Below, piece after piece: positions 44,576 through 55,073 of a stretch of DNA of 64,000 nucleotides; the stretch's first letter is position 1; each line of letters starts with the position of its first letter. The position numbers were made by a program, and so were the translations under genes. The notes under the pieces are model-generated. The model did no database searches. It was not told the DNA's origin and saw nothing but the letters and a program-made list of their open reading frames with translations. Origin of the DNA: Globodera rostochiensis (lineage: Eukaryota > Nematoda > Chromadorea > Rhabditida > Heteroderidae); contig JAEVLN010000040.1 in assembly GCA_018350325.1 (NCBI GenBank), forward strand, positions 62,001 through 126,000, read 5' to 3'.

Positions 44576-47500
44576 TTAAATCTCAAGGGCGACGTTGAAT
44601 TTGAAGTTTGGCCCAAAGTTCGCTTTGATTTTGGCGCCAGGAAAGAGCAGCGTAACACACGGAAACAAATCGAAAGATTCGACGAATAAATTGGCCGTGT
44701 CTGAAAACGGTTAAAAGCAATTAAAATGCAAAGCATTTGCCGACAAAGAGTTGGGGATGCTCGAGAGTCTCGGTCTCGAGTCTCCACTCGAGAAATTTCT
44801 CGGGTTTTTTTGGGTCCCGATCTCGGGTTCATTTGTTGGTCTCGACTCTCGGGAGATTTAAGTCTCGAGCATCCCTACAAACAGTGCCACTTGTTTAAGA
44901 ATAAATTGCCCCCTTTATTCCTCCGCTCTTTTTTGCTGTCTTTCTCTCACCCAAACGGCGTCCATTTTTTGTGTAAATTATTTGGCGAGTTGCCAAATTG
45001 ACGCCGCAGCCGACGACGTCGCCTTTGGCAAATTTGGCCTTTCCTTCGCTGTAGGCGCGACGAGCAAACAATTGGCGCCAAGAATTGTGACCCGAAAAAG
45101 TGCCATTGCCCAAAAAAGTGCCATTGCCTCCGTACGCGTAAGGGGCGCTGCCGCCTCCATAATGGCCATGCCACGGCATCCCCCCGTCCATTGGGGGAGG
45201 ACCAACACTAAAAGGCATGAACTGTTTTATCCAACAACAAAAAGTTGAGGACTAAATTGAAATTAAGCGGGGATCGAAGACTGAAATGCGCATTTTGGGA
45301 CTAAAAATTTGGTTCTGCTTTTTTCAACACTCCCTTAAATGGTCCCAGTAATTTATAATTCTTTTTTTTTGGTTATAGTTCTGTTTTTCTGAACAAACAT
45401 TTTTGGTCCCGAGCCTTCCCAAAATCCCGTCCCGTTCAGCTTAGCTGAGACAGAATTGCAAAGGTTTTGAGCTCCAATACTCGTTTAAGGGGGCAAACGG
45501 GATGGGCTGATCCCCCCAAATAATTGATCAGACGGTCTGATAATCCCAAATAATTGATCAAAAATGTGACGGGCTGATCACCCCAAATAATTGATCAAAA
45601 ATGTGACGGGCAGATGACCCCAAATAATTGATCAAAAATATACTCCCAAATCAAACATTTTTACCCACCCAAAAGCAGCGTTTGGAACATTATAATAATC
45701 AGTGCGATGACGACGATCTTCAATGGCATTATGACCAGCAAAAATGCCACAGCTTCCGTATGCGTAGGTGCCTTTGTATTGTCCAACACAACCGTCTAAT
45801 GCCATTTGTTTGGTTGCCAGTCCGACGAACACATCGCTAAACATAAAACTCAACTTTTGTGATTATTATTTAAAATGTACATATTTAAAACATTTTTAGT
45901 TTAATATTAATTAATTGAACAAATTCTCCCCAACACTTACTGCACATCTTTGCTGATGATCGCCACTTCGTAGTAAAAAATGCCAAAATGATTTTTAGGA
46001 ATTGGCCATTTAGCGAGCACAGAGCGCGCTGAATATCCAGTGCATCGGTCGTCAAAGTAAAAGCGATCGCCTACAAATTGAGTACTGAAATTGAGTCCCG
46101 TCAATTTGAAATTAAATAAATTCCGCAAAAACTTTAAAATAAAATTGTGCTTTATTTATTTACCATTAAAACACTGTCCATTGTGTTCGATAATCAATCC
46201 ATTGGACCAAAACAGCGAAAGGTCCCGGTGACACGCAAGCGGATCCCAACGATTTTGGGGAATCAGTCCTAAAAATATTTTTAAAATTATTGTGCGCAAT
46301 TTTTTGAATTTTCATAATATTTTATCTGATATTTAAAATGAGAAAAATCCGAAGCGAATTTTTGAATTAATAATTAATTTGAATAGACATTTTGCCTCCA
46401 TTCTTTACAACAAATTTTCATTTGTTTGAAATTTAAGAAAAATTATTGAAAAATGATAACAAAAAGATGTACAATTAATATTATTATTATTATTAGGTAG
46501 AAATTTGCAATTAAAGTGTTACCGTTCATTTTGCGATTAAATTCCATTTGGTCATTCTTTTGAGTTTGTTCCAACTCGTCCAGCTTTGCCTGCACTTGCG
46601 AAAACTGTTCAACAGAAACTGAAAACGAAAAAAAAAAAGTTCAAAATTATCACAAATTCCAAAAATTTGGCCAAAAATCCCACACATTTGCCTTAATTTA
46701 TAACAACTTAGGCAATCCTAAAGAATGGATGTCCCTAATAAATGTTGATTTTGCTTAAGATTTTTCATCAAATTCTTGATTTTCGGAAATAGAAATTCGA
46801 ATTCGGGTCCGGGCTTCGAAAGCGGGCCAAATGGAAGCTCAGATGCGGATTCTACATCCTAGAACAGCGTGAAAAACTATTTTCTAATGACTTAATAAAA
46901 TGTGTTTATTTTTTGAAAAAAATTAGGGGACACCCAATTCTTTTGGAAATGCCACAAATTGCTTTATTTTACCCGTCTCTTTCTGTGCCACGCTCAACTC
47001 GGCAACCAACTTGCGCAACTCGACAATTTGGGCACAAAGTTCATTTTGGTTTTTGTGCTGGCGATGCGTCAAATCGATGGGTTCCTGCTGCTGTTGTTCC
47101 TGCTCCAACTCGGCAACATTCGCTTGGGAAGCCTGCAGAGAAAGCAAATTTGTGTTGAATTTGTTTAAATTAGAGAAAGCCGGGACCGGCACTGGTACTG
47201 AAGTGTCCAATTTTGGGACTGAATTTCCCCCCTTAAAATACCGGTTTTCCCCAAAAATCCCGGTACCGGCCTACTCCAGTTTAAATCAGGGGGTGCCAAC
47301 AAAAATTTCACAATGAAGGTCAAAAATAATTGCTGGCATTTTGTAAGAAAAATTTACAAAATGTTTAAAAATGCAAATGCAATAAATTTCCATATAAAAA
47401 TTCGCTTTTGAATATTGGATCAAAATATTTGTAATTTTGACAAAATTCGAAAAATAAGGACAGGGGCCTCAAATAAGGGCAAATGTTGTAAATAAGGACA

Positions 47501-48410
47501 TTTTTATTTACAAGATTCAGGACCCTCCAAATAAGGACAATCTTAAAGGACAGTTGGCACTCCGGGTTTAAATATTTGTTTACAATTTTGTCAAACATTG
47601 GCACTTTTGTTTAAATGCCCTTATCCGATTCCAACAAAACACTACCAATTCGTTCGGATTTGCGAGTCCACCGTCGTCCTGATGATGTTGTCCTGCTGCA
47701 CTTGACCCATCAACATTATTATTCTCATCATTTTCGTTTTCGGTTTCCAAATTGTCGGCTTCGTTCATGTCTAAAAATTGTGCTCCAATTTTCTTAACAA
47801 ATTCCATCAAGAAATTCAAAAGACCTCTCCCAGTCATAAAAAACTTCAAAAAGGTTGCAAAATCTGTAATAAATTAAGTCAAAATTTTCTCGGCGGTGAC
47901 CCCCGTCCCTTAGAAGTGAAGCCGAATTCTCAAAAAAAAAAAAGGTTTGCATTTTTGAAAATTCCTTAACAAAAATGCAGTAAAAACAGCAAAAATGCAC
48001 CCCTAAGAAATCGACTTTAGGGTTAAAAACTCATATTTCTGCATTTTTATTAACGGATTAACTTTTTTTATTATTAGAAAAATGAATTTTATTTGACTTT
48101 TTTACCATTTCCGTGCGTCACAAAATCGAAACTGCTGGTGCCACTTGAGGTTGGCGAACTCAGCGTTTGCCGTCGCTCCAACTCGGCAATTCTGGCACGC
48201 AAAAGTCGCATTTCCTCGCTCGGCTCCATATTAAAATAAGTCGACCACAAAGATTCTGAAAAATTATATAAATTTCAAAAGCAAATTAACAAACAAAATT
48301 ATTTAACTGAATTAATTTATATAAATTTCAAACGCAAATTAACAAATAAAATTTGGATTTAAATTCTTACCCTTAGCACCTTCTTCATATTTGAGTCCTT
48401 TGGTTGACAT
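44576..48410 (-). CDS. Cytosolic SPRY/B30.2-domain protein with coiled-coil N-terminus
   Basis: Exons on the minus strand: 48410-48371, 48255-48106, 47863-47646, 47132-46973, 46618-46523, 46268-46164, 46070-45941, 45207-44951, 44700-44576. All phases agree and give 426 residues plus stop. The start [13 protein letters not shown] has no signal peptide. An N-terminal module [20 protein letters not shown] is followed by an acidic linker and coiled coils ([30 protein letters not shown]). The SPRY domain runs from [18 protein letters not shown] through [37 protein letters not shown] and [10 protein letters not shown]. In cyst nematodes this SPRY type is greatly expanded; secreted members (SPRYSECs) are effectors, but this copy lacks a signal and so probably acts inside the worm's cells. 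Two hAT-type MITEs sit in its introns, and an extra SPRY exon lies at 45665-45836. Confidence 0.9.
44752..44877. mobile_element. hAT-type MITE in an intron of the SPRY gene
   Basis: TGGGGATGCTCGAGAGTCTC at one end and CTCGAGCATCCCTA at the other resemble the ends of the autonomous hAT at 55074. The flanks CAAAGAGT and CAAACAGT differ by one base. The interior is CTCGGTCTCGAGTCTC-type sequence, 126 bp in all. Confidence 0.7.
45470..45650. repeat. Short tandem repeat CCCCAAATAATTGATCA
   Basis: About four copies of a 30-38 bp unit containing AAATAATTGATCAAAAATGTGACGGGC, between the two alternative SPRY exons. Confidence 0.75.
45665..45836 (-). other. Extra (duplicated) SPRY exon, alternative or decaying
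   Basis: Reads [34 protein letters not shown] and NVPNAAFGW, the canonical middle of a SPRYSEC-type domain. Its acceptor takes phase 2 from the preceding exon (45941), exactly like the exon at 45207, so the two compete for the same upstream donor. Its own donor is phase 0 and cannot join the last exon (which needs phase 1). Using it would truncate the protein, or the frame reads on to a stop 33 bases later. The exon at 45207-44951 contains a degenerate counterpart ([16 protein letters not shown]) plus the domain's second half. Confidence 0.7.
47171..47278. mobile_element. 108-bp hAT-type MITE, duplication GTTTAAAT
   Basis: TAGAGAAAGCCGGGACCGG to CGGTACCGGCCTACTCCA, flanked by perfect GTTTAAAT at 47163-47170 and 47279-47286. 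It lies in the SPRY gene's intron between 47646 and 47132. Confidence 0.75.
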
Positions 48411-48507
48411 GATAAAATAAACTGTTATTTTATTGGCGTACAATTCTATAACACAAAAAAAAAGAATAATTCGCAATATTTTTAGTGTTATTATTGTCAG
48501 TTTTAAA

Positions 48508-48626
48508 TAGGAATGGGGTTCGGGGACCGGAGTTTTCGGGGGTTAGTGGGTGTCGGGGACGGGGTCGGGGAAAAGCCCAAGAAATGGCCTAAAATTTGCG
48601 GGGTTGGGGACGGGGTCTCAACCTTA
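48508..48626. mobile_element. 119-bp hAT-type MITE, duplication GTTTTAAA
   Basis: Begins TAGGAATGGGG and ends GTCTCAACCTTA, flanked by perfect GTTTTAAA (48500-48507 and 48627-48634). It lies about 100 bp upstream of the SPRY gene start codon, in its promoter region. The interior is GGGGTCGGGG-rich. Confidence 0.7.
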
Positions 48627-48870
48627 GTTTTAAAAGTTGTTTAGTCTTAAAAAATCTTTAATATTTATTTAACTATTTTTAAAGTGATTTTTGAATGATA
48701 ACAAATGTAATGTCTCAGTGTTTGGATTATTCATATTTATAGAAAAGAATTTATTTCTGATTTGCCTGGAGCAAAATGGTGACCCAACCCAAGCCAACAA
48801 ACGGGGAGAGACGACCGACAGACGGACGGACGGCTCAAAGTTGTGATGGGAATTAATAAATATAAAAAGA

Positions 48871-49803
48871 CATAAAGTCAATTTGAATTTTCTGTACTTT
48901 GGTCAAAAAATGGCATAAAGTCAATTTGAATTTTCTGTACTTTGGTCAAAAAATGACATAAAGTCAATTTGAATTTTCTGTACTTTGGTCAAAAAATGGC
49001 ATAAAGTCAATTTGAATTTTCTGTACTTTGGTCAAAAAATGGCATAAAGTCAATTTGAATTTTCTGTACTTTGGTCAAAAAATGGCATAAAGTCAATTTG
49101 AATTTTCTGTACTTTGGTCAAAAAATGACATAAAGTCAATTTGAATTTTCTGTACTTTGGTCAAAAAATGGCATAAAGTCACTTTTAATTTTCTGTACTT
49201 TGGTCAAAAAATGACATAAAGTCGATTTGAATTTTCTGTACTTTGGTCAAAAAATGGCATAAAGTCAATTTGAATTTTCTGTACTTTGGTCAAAAAATGG
49301 CATAAAGTCACTTTTAATTTTCTGTACTTTGGTCAAAAAATGACATAAAGTCGATTTGAATTTTCTGTACTTTGGTCAAAAAATGACATAAAGTCAATTT
49401 GAATTTTCTGTACTTTGGTCAAAAAATGGCATAAAGTCACTTTTAATTTTCTGTACTTTGGTCAAAAAATGGCATAAAGTCAATTTGAATTTTCTGTACT
49501 TTGGTCAAAAAATGGCATAAAGTCAATTTGAATTTTCTGTACTTTGGTCAAAAAATGGCATAAAGTCAATTTGAATTTTCTGTACTTTGGTCAAAAAATG
49601 ACATAAAGTCAATTTGAATTTTCTGTACTTTGGTCAAAAAATGGCATAAAGTCACTTTTAATTTTCTGTACTTTGGTCAAAAAATGACATAAAGTCGATT
49701 TGAATTTTCTGTACTTTGGTCAAAAAATGACATAAAGTCAATTTGAATTTTCTGTACTTTGGTCAAAAAATGACATAAAGTCAATTTGAATTATCTGTAC
49801 TTC
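48871..49803. repeat. 43-bp satellite, about 21.7 copies
   Basis: The unit CATAAAGTCAATTTGAATTT followed by TCTGTACTTTGGTCAAAAAATGG repeats every 43 bp. Copies differ mainly at two sites: ATGGC or ATGAC at the junction, and CAATTTGAA, CGATTTGAA or CACTTTTAA in the middle. Variants recur in a pattern, suggesting multi-unit duplication. There are no spacers, so it is not CRISPR-like. Confidence 0.95.
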
Positions 49804-49959
49804 ACACCAAGCTAGCCCTACGAAAATTTCATTGGAACGCGGAGGAATTTTCCCGGATAAATCCGAATCCGAAAAAAATCCGGACGGGTCAAAAACGGAT
49901 TCCCGTCCGGCACCGGTCCCTAATTCTCACCAAAAATGCCACCTATTTGAAGAAATAAC

Positions 49960-50450
49960 ATTAGAAAAAGAGAGAGTCCGTCGACGAGAGTAATTTGGAT
50001 ATCAACGCACCCCATCTAAAAATTGTTTACTTTTTCCTTAAGAAATCAGATTCCATGCAGCGTTGACCGAATTAGGACGTAGTTTAAGATTCAATTTTTG
50101 TACACTGTCCGACCGAAAGGTTGGACTTAAAAAACTTTTCGAAACAGAATTGCCTCACGATTTTCAATTTCATATAAATTCATGATTTTAAAATGGTTTT
50201 CAATAAAGAATGAGGCCGCTTTCAAAAAAATTTTGTACATTTTATTTTTTGAAGAAATAGTGTGCCCCGAAAGGAGAGAGAGAGTCAGACGGCGAGAGTA
50301 ATTTGGACATCAACGCACCCTATCTAAAAATTGTTTTACTTTTTCCTTAAGAAATCAGAAATTGAACGTTGGTTTGACCAAATTGTGAGCCAGTTTTAAA
50401 TTTTTGGACCGTCCGACCGAAAGGTTAGACTTAAAAGCGTTTCAAAAAAT
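49960..50450. repeat. Dispersed repeat family with TATCTAAAAATTGTTTTACT core
   Basis: Two imperfect copies (about 49970-50130 and 50270-50430) of a unit with GAGAGTAATTTGGA, ATCAACGCACCC, CTTTTTCCTTAAGAAATCAG and GTCCGACCGAAAGGTT. Inverted copies lie at about 54765-54965 and 57945-58090, on either side of the full-length hAT, which has split one of them. Confidence 0.7.
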
Positions 50451-51383
50451 ATTTTATAATTATTGAATTAGAAGCATACCCAACTATTTAATGATTTCTA
50501 AAAGATTACACCGGCCTCAAACGGCGGGCCAAAAAAGCAATTTCAAAACTTTTTTCGTTCTACCCAAACGCCTTAAGCGAGGCTTTGCTCTAATGAAAAG
50601 GGTGATTTCCGCCACCCAAAAAATCCCGAGAAATTTCTCTAGTCGAGACTCTCGAACTCACAGATGAAAAACTTTGGGCATGATTACTATTTTGCTGTTA
50701 AGATTTTAATAATTTGATTAAAATTAAACTTTCGGCATAATTTTGAAGCATTTTTGATTTTAATACTTTCGGCATAATTTTTCAAACATTTTTATTACTT
50801 TTTAAATCACGTTTTTTTAACATATAAATTTCGTCTCAATGATTACAACGTAACTTTTGAATCTTTTCCCACAATTCTTTGGGTCAACATTTTGCTGAGG
50901 CGAATAAAACATTCAAATTTATGGAGATAAATCCCAAACAACGAAAGCGTCCATCCCCCCGTTTTTGGGGTCACCATTTGCCCAAAAGTAACGTCCATTC
51001 AAATATTTATAAGAATATTTCACCAACTTATGAAAGTGCGTTTTATAACGGACAAATAAATATATTCATTTTTTTAATTAGAAACTAAAAAATTTTAGAA
51101 TTGCATGGACCAAAAGTTTTTAAGCATTTTTGACATTTCGAAAAAAACTGTTTTTCGAGAACTTTTGTATGTATATCCCAAAAAAATATGTGAAATATTT
51201 CGACTGATAATTTTCATTTAAAAAATTTAAGCCATTTTTGTTATTTTTATTTAAAACATTTTTTTTACAATTTCATTTTTTACGATTTTAAGCCAACCAT
51301 TGTTTGATTTTTGTATTTGGCTTTATGTTTTCCATTAAATAATTAATTAAAACCAATTTTATCAGATTTTGTAGTAAATGAAT
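50451..51383. promoter_or_regulatory. Upstream region of the first coiled-coil gene, homologous to 58970-59574
   Basis: GGGTCAACATTTTGC, GCGAATAAAACATTCAAATT and CAAAAGT-type blocks at 50880-51060 recur upstream of the second coiled-coil gene, so the promoter was duplicated with the gene. No TATA-like or trans-splice site is claimed. Confidence 0.5.
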
Positions 51384-53480
51384 ATGTCAATTTTAACTGA
51401 ATCAATCAATGACAAAATAACCGCTGATACGGGTAAGAAATTCGATTTTATATTTATTAAAAATTGTCAATGTTTACAGAACTTTTGTGGCTAACCTGCG
51501 CCAATTTGGACCCTTCCGAAGAATTTGGAAAAGGTTAAAAAAAAGAAGCAATTTTTTTAATAATATTTATTTTGAAAAATAACACTTTTGAGAAAATGTT
51601 TTTAGAAGTTGGGGATGCCGACACTTTGGGCAACCGAAACAAAATTGAAGATATGGAACTGGAATTGAAGGAGGTCAAGGAGGAATTAAAGCAGTACAAG
51701 GAAGAATTGAAGAACACAAAAGAAGAAAATGTAAATATTTATTCTAACAAAAATAATCTCTTTTTTTTGTTTGCTTGGCATTTATTCAGAAGGAACTCCA
51801 CGCCAAGTTGGCACATCAGAAACAGCTAAATGCTTGCAAGTGCATGACTGTAGGAGAGATGATAGACATGCACAAATTGAAGCAGCAACAGAACCAAACG
51901 AAGGAGAACATTGGCAACATTCCAGATTTTGTTTGGAGTTGCAGAGCGAAGAGCGCTGAGTTGGAACGTAAGCAGAAAGCTGCTCAAGAGGAACATCGTG
52001 CAAAGATTGACGAGGTGGGAACTTTGAGTTATTTGAAAAATGAATTTGATTAATAGATGGATAATTTATCCAATTTCAAAATTTAAATAACAATAAAAGT
52101 TTGTTGTTCAGAAGACGATGGAAGCGAAGGTCACTTTGGAACATCCAAAACTGCTGGAAGATCACAAGGCTCTGCACACAAAGATGGAGGAGTATCAGAA
52201 CAAACAGCAACAGAACCAAGAGGAAAACAAGAAACTGAATAATCTAATGGAAGAGATGAAGTTGAAGCAGCAACAGCACCAAAAGGAAATCAATGACAAA
52301 ATTGGCTGGTTAAATGAAGACCAACAGAAGCTTGTTTCCATTGATCAGTTTTCCCGAGTCCAAACAACGATCAGCGACATAAAACAGAAGCAAAAGAATG
52401 ATCAGGAAGAACTCATACGGCTGAAGTCTGTCCAAGCGATGGTCGTCTCGGAATTGAAGCAACAGAACATGGAGTTGCAAAGTGATCAGAAAGCATTGCT
52501 GCAACGAGTTAATGAACTTGATCAAAAGCAAACGGCTTATGCTGAACAACAAAAAACTGATCAAAAAGCAAGTTTAAAGGGATCATGTTCAAGTTTATAC
52601 ACCTTTTAGCAATTCAATGAACGTGACGAGAAACTGAACAACATTTTGGGGCAGTTTATTGAAGAACAGAACACAAATCAGAAGAAAATGGATGAATTGG
52701 GAAACAATTCGAAGAAAGAGCTCGAAAAGGTGGGAAATATGGAAATTATTTTAAGAAATTTATTTTTAGTCAATTCGAGACCGGAATTTTGTCTCATCTT
52801 TTTTTGAACAATACTAAAATCCGAAATGTCTAACACTAAACATTTATTTGGAATTCAACCACTGTCGGGGTCCCGGTCCAACTTTTACATTTCATAATCT
52901 TTTATTTAAAAATATAAATTGATTAATTAAAGGGAATGAATCAGCTGAAGGGCGAACTGAGTGCACAGCTGGAGGAGTATCAGAAACAACAGCAACTGAA
53001 CATTGCAAAGCTGGAGCAGTATCAGAACAAACAGCAACAGACCATCGTCGACTTGCAGAAGACTGTTGCCGTGTTAAATGATAAAATAAATGGAAAAGGT
53101 AATTTAATTCAACAACAAATTTGTTCTGAATTTGCGCACTCCCCATGATAGGTTTGTCTGTTGATGGTGGCATTAAAGGAGCGATGAGCTTGAATGGCAC
53201 AAAAGGGACAAAGAAGGCGAAGCCAGTTCAGTCACAGAACCCGTATAGAAGAAGCGTGACGGCATTCCAGTTTCTTGATCCCTGGCGCCGAGCTTTGGCC
53301 GTTGATTGTGGCATTAAAGGAGCGCTGAGCTTGAATGGCACAGAGAGGAAAAAGAGGGCAAAGCCAGCTCAGCAGGCACCGAGTCCGGATAGAAGAAGCG
53401 TGCTGCCGGCATTCCAGTTTCCGGGCAGTATATGGCATCCGGTTTCATCCCTGGCGCACCATAGATTTAGTACGAATTAA
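51384..53480 (+). CDS. Coiled-coil protein related to the SPRY gene N-terminus, copy A
   Basis: Exons: 51384-51432, 51480-51533, 51606-51730, 51790-52014, 52112-52567 (GC donor), 52610-52729, 52933-53098, 53152-53480. They join to 507 residues plus stop. After MSILTES comes [15 protein letters not shown], the counterpart of the SPRY gene's [14 protein letters not shown]. The rest is long Gln/Lys/Glu-rich coiled coil ([37 protein letters not shown]). No SPRY domain or signal peptide is seen. The last exon differs from copy B: it encodes a two-copy repeat of about 46 residues ([24 protein letters not shown]). A GC donor AAA|GCAAGT must be assumed at 52567 because about 20 bases present in copy B, including its GT donor, are deleted. 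Role unknown; coiled coils suggest oligomerisation. Confidence 0.75.
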
Positions 53481-53874
53481 TCGTACTTATTGTTTATTCT
53501 CTTTACAATTGCATTGTGTATTTTGAATTGTTTTGGTGGATATTTATTGGGTCCAACGTGGCCGCCGAGAAAAATTCTTGAAATTTGCTTACTAATTTTG
53601 ATCAGAAAAATGTAACCAAATTCGCATTTTGTTTTTTTCGGAATTCGAGCAACAGGGGGAATACAAAATAAAATGGGGAAACGGTAGGAATCAATGCCAA
53701 ATTTGAATTCATATGGAATCACTTTAATTTAATCATAAATTTCCACGCCATTCATCTGTAGTTCCTTGCAGCAGCGCTTATCCAGGGGTGCTCGTAATCA
53801 AAAGTATAAAGGAGGAATCGAACGGCGGCATTTTTGCCGATCAAAAATAAAATTAATATGTAGAAAAATTGTTA

Positions 53875-54235
53875 GATGATCGATAAAACATTCTATGAGA
53901 AAAAATATACCAAGAATTGGGTTTCTAAATGCAAAGAGATAACTCATTTTTAGCTGGTGTCCTAGGATATTTTAGAGGCGTTAGTATTTGAATTTTTATT
54001 TTCTTGCTTATTATTCGATCGATAAAACAATCTATGAGAAAAAATTTACGATGAATTGGGTTTCTAAATGCAAAGAGATAACTCATTTTTAGCTGGTGTC
54101 CTAGGATATTTTAGAGGCGTTAGTATTTGAATTTTTATTTTCTTGCTTATTATTCGATCGATAAAACAATCTATGAGAAAAAATTTACGATGAATTGGGT
54201 TTCTAAATGCAAAGAGATAACCCATTTTTAGAAAT
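53875..54235. repeat. 139-bp tandem repeat, about 2.6 copies
   Basis: The unit starts TCGATAAAAC and contains GAATTGGGTTTCTAAATGC, AGAGATAACTCATTTTTAGC and GTCCTAGGATATTTTAGAGG. The starts at 53881, 54020 and 54159 are 139 bp apart. Confidence 0.85.
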
Positions 54236-54339
54236 GATCCCGGCGAACAGTGATTTTAAAGCTTCTGCACTACCATAATCTTTTTAATGGTATTGAACCT
54301 CAAAGCACAGCTTTTCCTGTTTGTTTTTTTTGCGAATAG

Positions 54340-54425
54340 GGTTTGACGAGAGAAGCCCAAAAATAGCATTCAAATATTTTGGCATTTTTGAGAATAAATC
54401 AATATTTCGCCATCTTATTTTGTTT
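54340..54425 (+). pseudogene. Relic of the original last exon of coiled-coil copy A
   Basis: GAGAGAAGCCCAAAAATAGC and AATCAATATTTCGCCAT match the final coding bases and 3' flank of copy B (62368-62440: GAAAGAAGCCCGGAAATAGC). In copy A it lies beyond inserted repeats and is no longer attached to a usable exon. Confidence 0.6.
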
Positions 54426-55073
54426 TCCAATTTAACTGATCTGGTATATGCGCTGATTACAAAATTTGTCAATAGCGAAAATAAACATTAAGAATTTAAC
54501 ACCTTTTTGAATCTGTTGAATTTTGAAAAATAAAGAAAAAACGACTTTTAAGAACAAAAGTCGAATAGCGTTAGACCATTATTTTTTGCTTAACCTTATT
54601 TATTATTTGTTTTAATTTGCAGACACTGTCAAACTTTGGACCAAACTGAAGTCCGGGCAACCTTCTTCTGACTCCCTCTATCCTTTTCACGCAATATTTC
54701 TGTTGAGAATTTCAAGAATTCATATAAAATAGAAAATCGTGGGACAATTCCGTTTTGAAAACGCTTTAAGTTCAACCTTTCGGTCGGACAATTCCAAAAT
54801 TTATAATCATCATCACTATCATCGCCGCAAAACGGTCAACCCGCACTTAATTTCTGATTTCTTAAGGAAAGACTAAATCAATTTTTAGATAGGGTGCGTT
54901 GATTCCAAATTACTCTCGTCGCCTACTCTCTTTTCTCTCCATTTAACACACTATTTCTTCAAAGAATAAAATGTTCAAGAATTTTTTTCGTATGAATTTA
55001 ATTTCGTGAAATAATTCCCGGTTTTAAGTCTAACCTTTTGGTCAGACAATTCCAAAATTTGTCTTCATCACAA

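Noticed and set aside
48871..49803. Possible CRISPR-like array
   Set aside because: Units are directly adjacent with no spacers and the genome is eukaryotic; it is a satellite.
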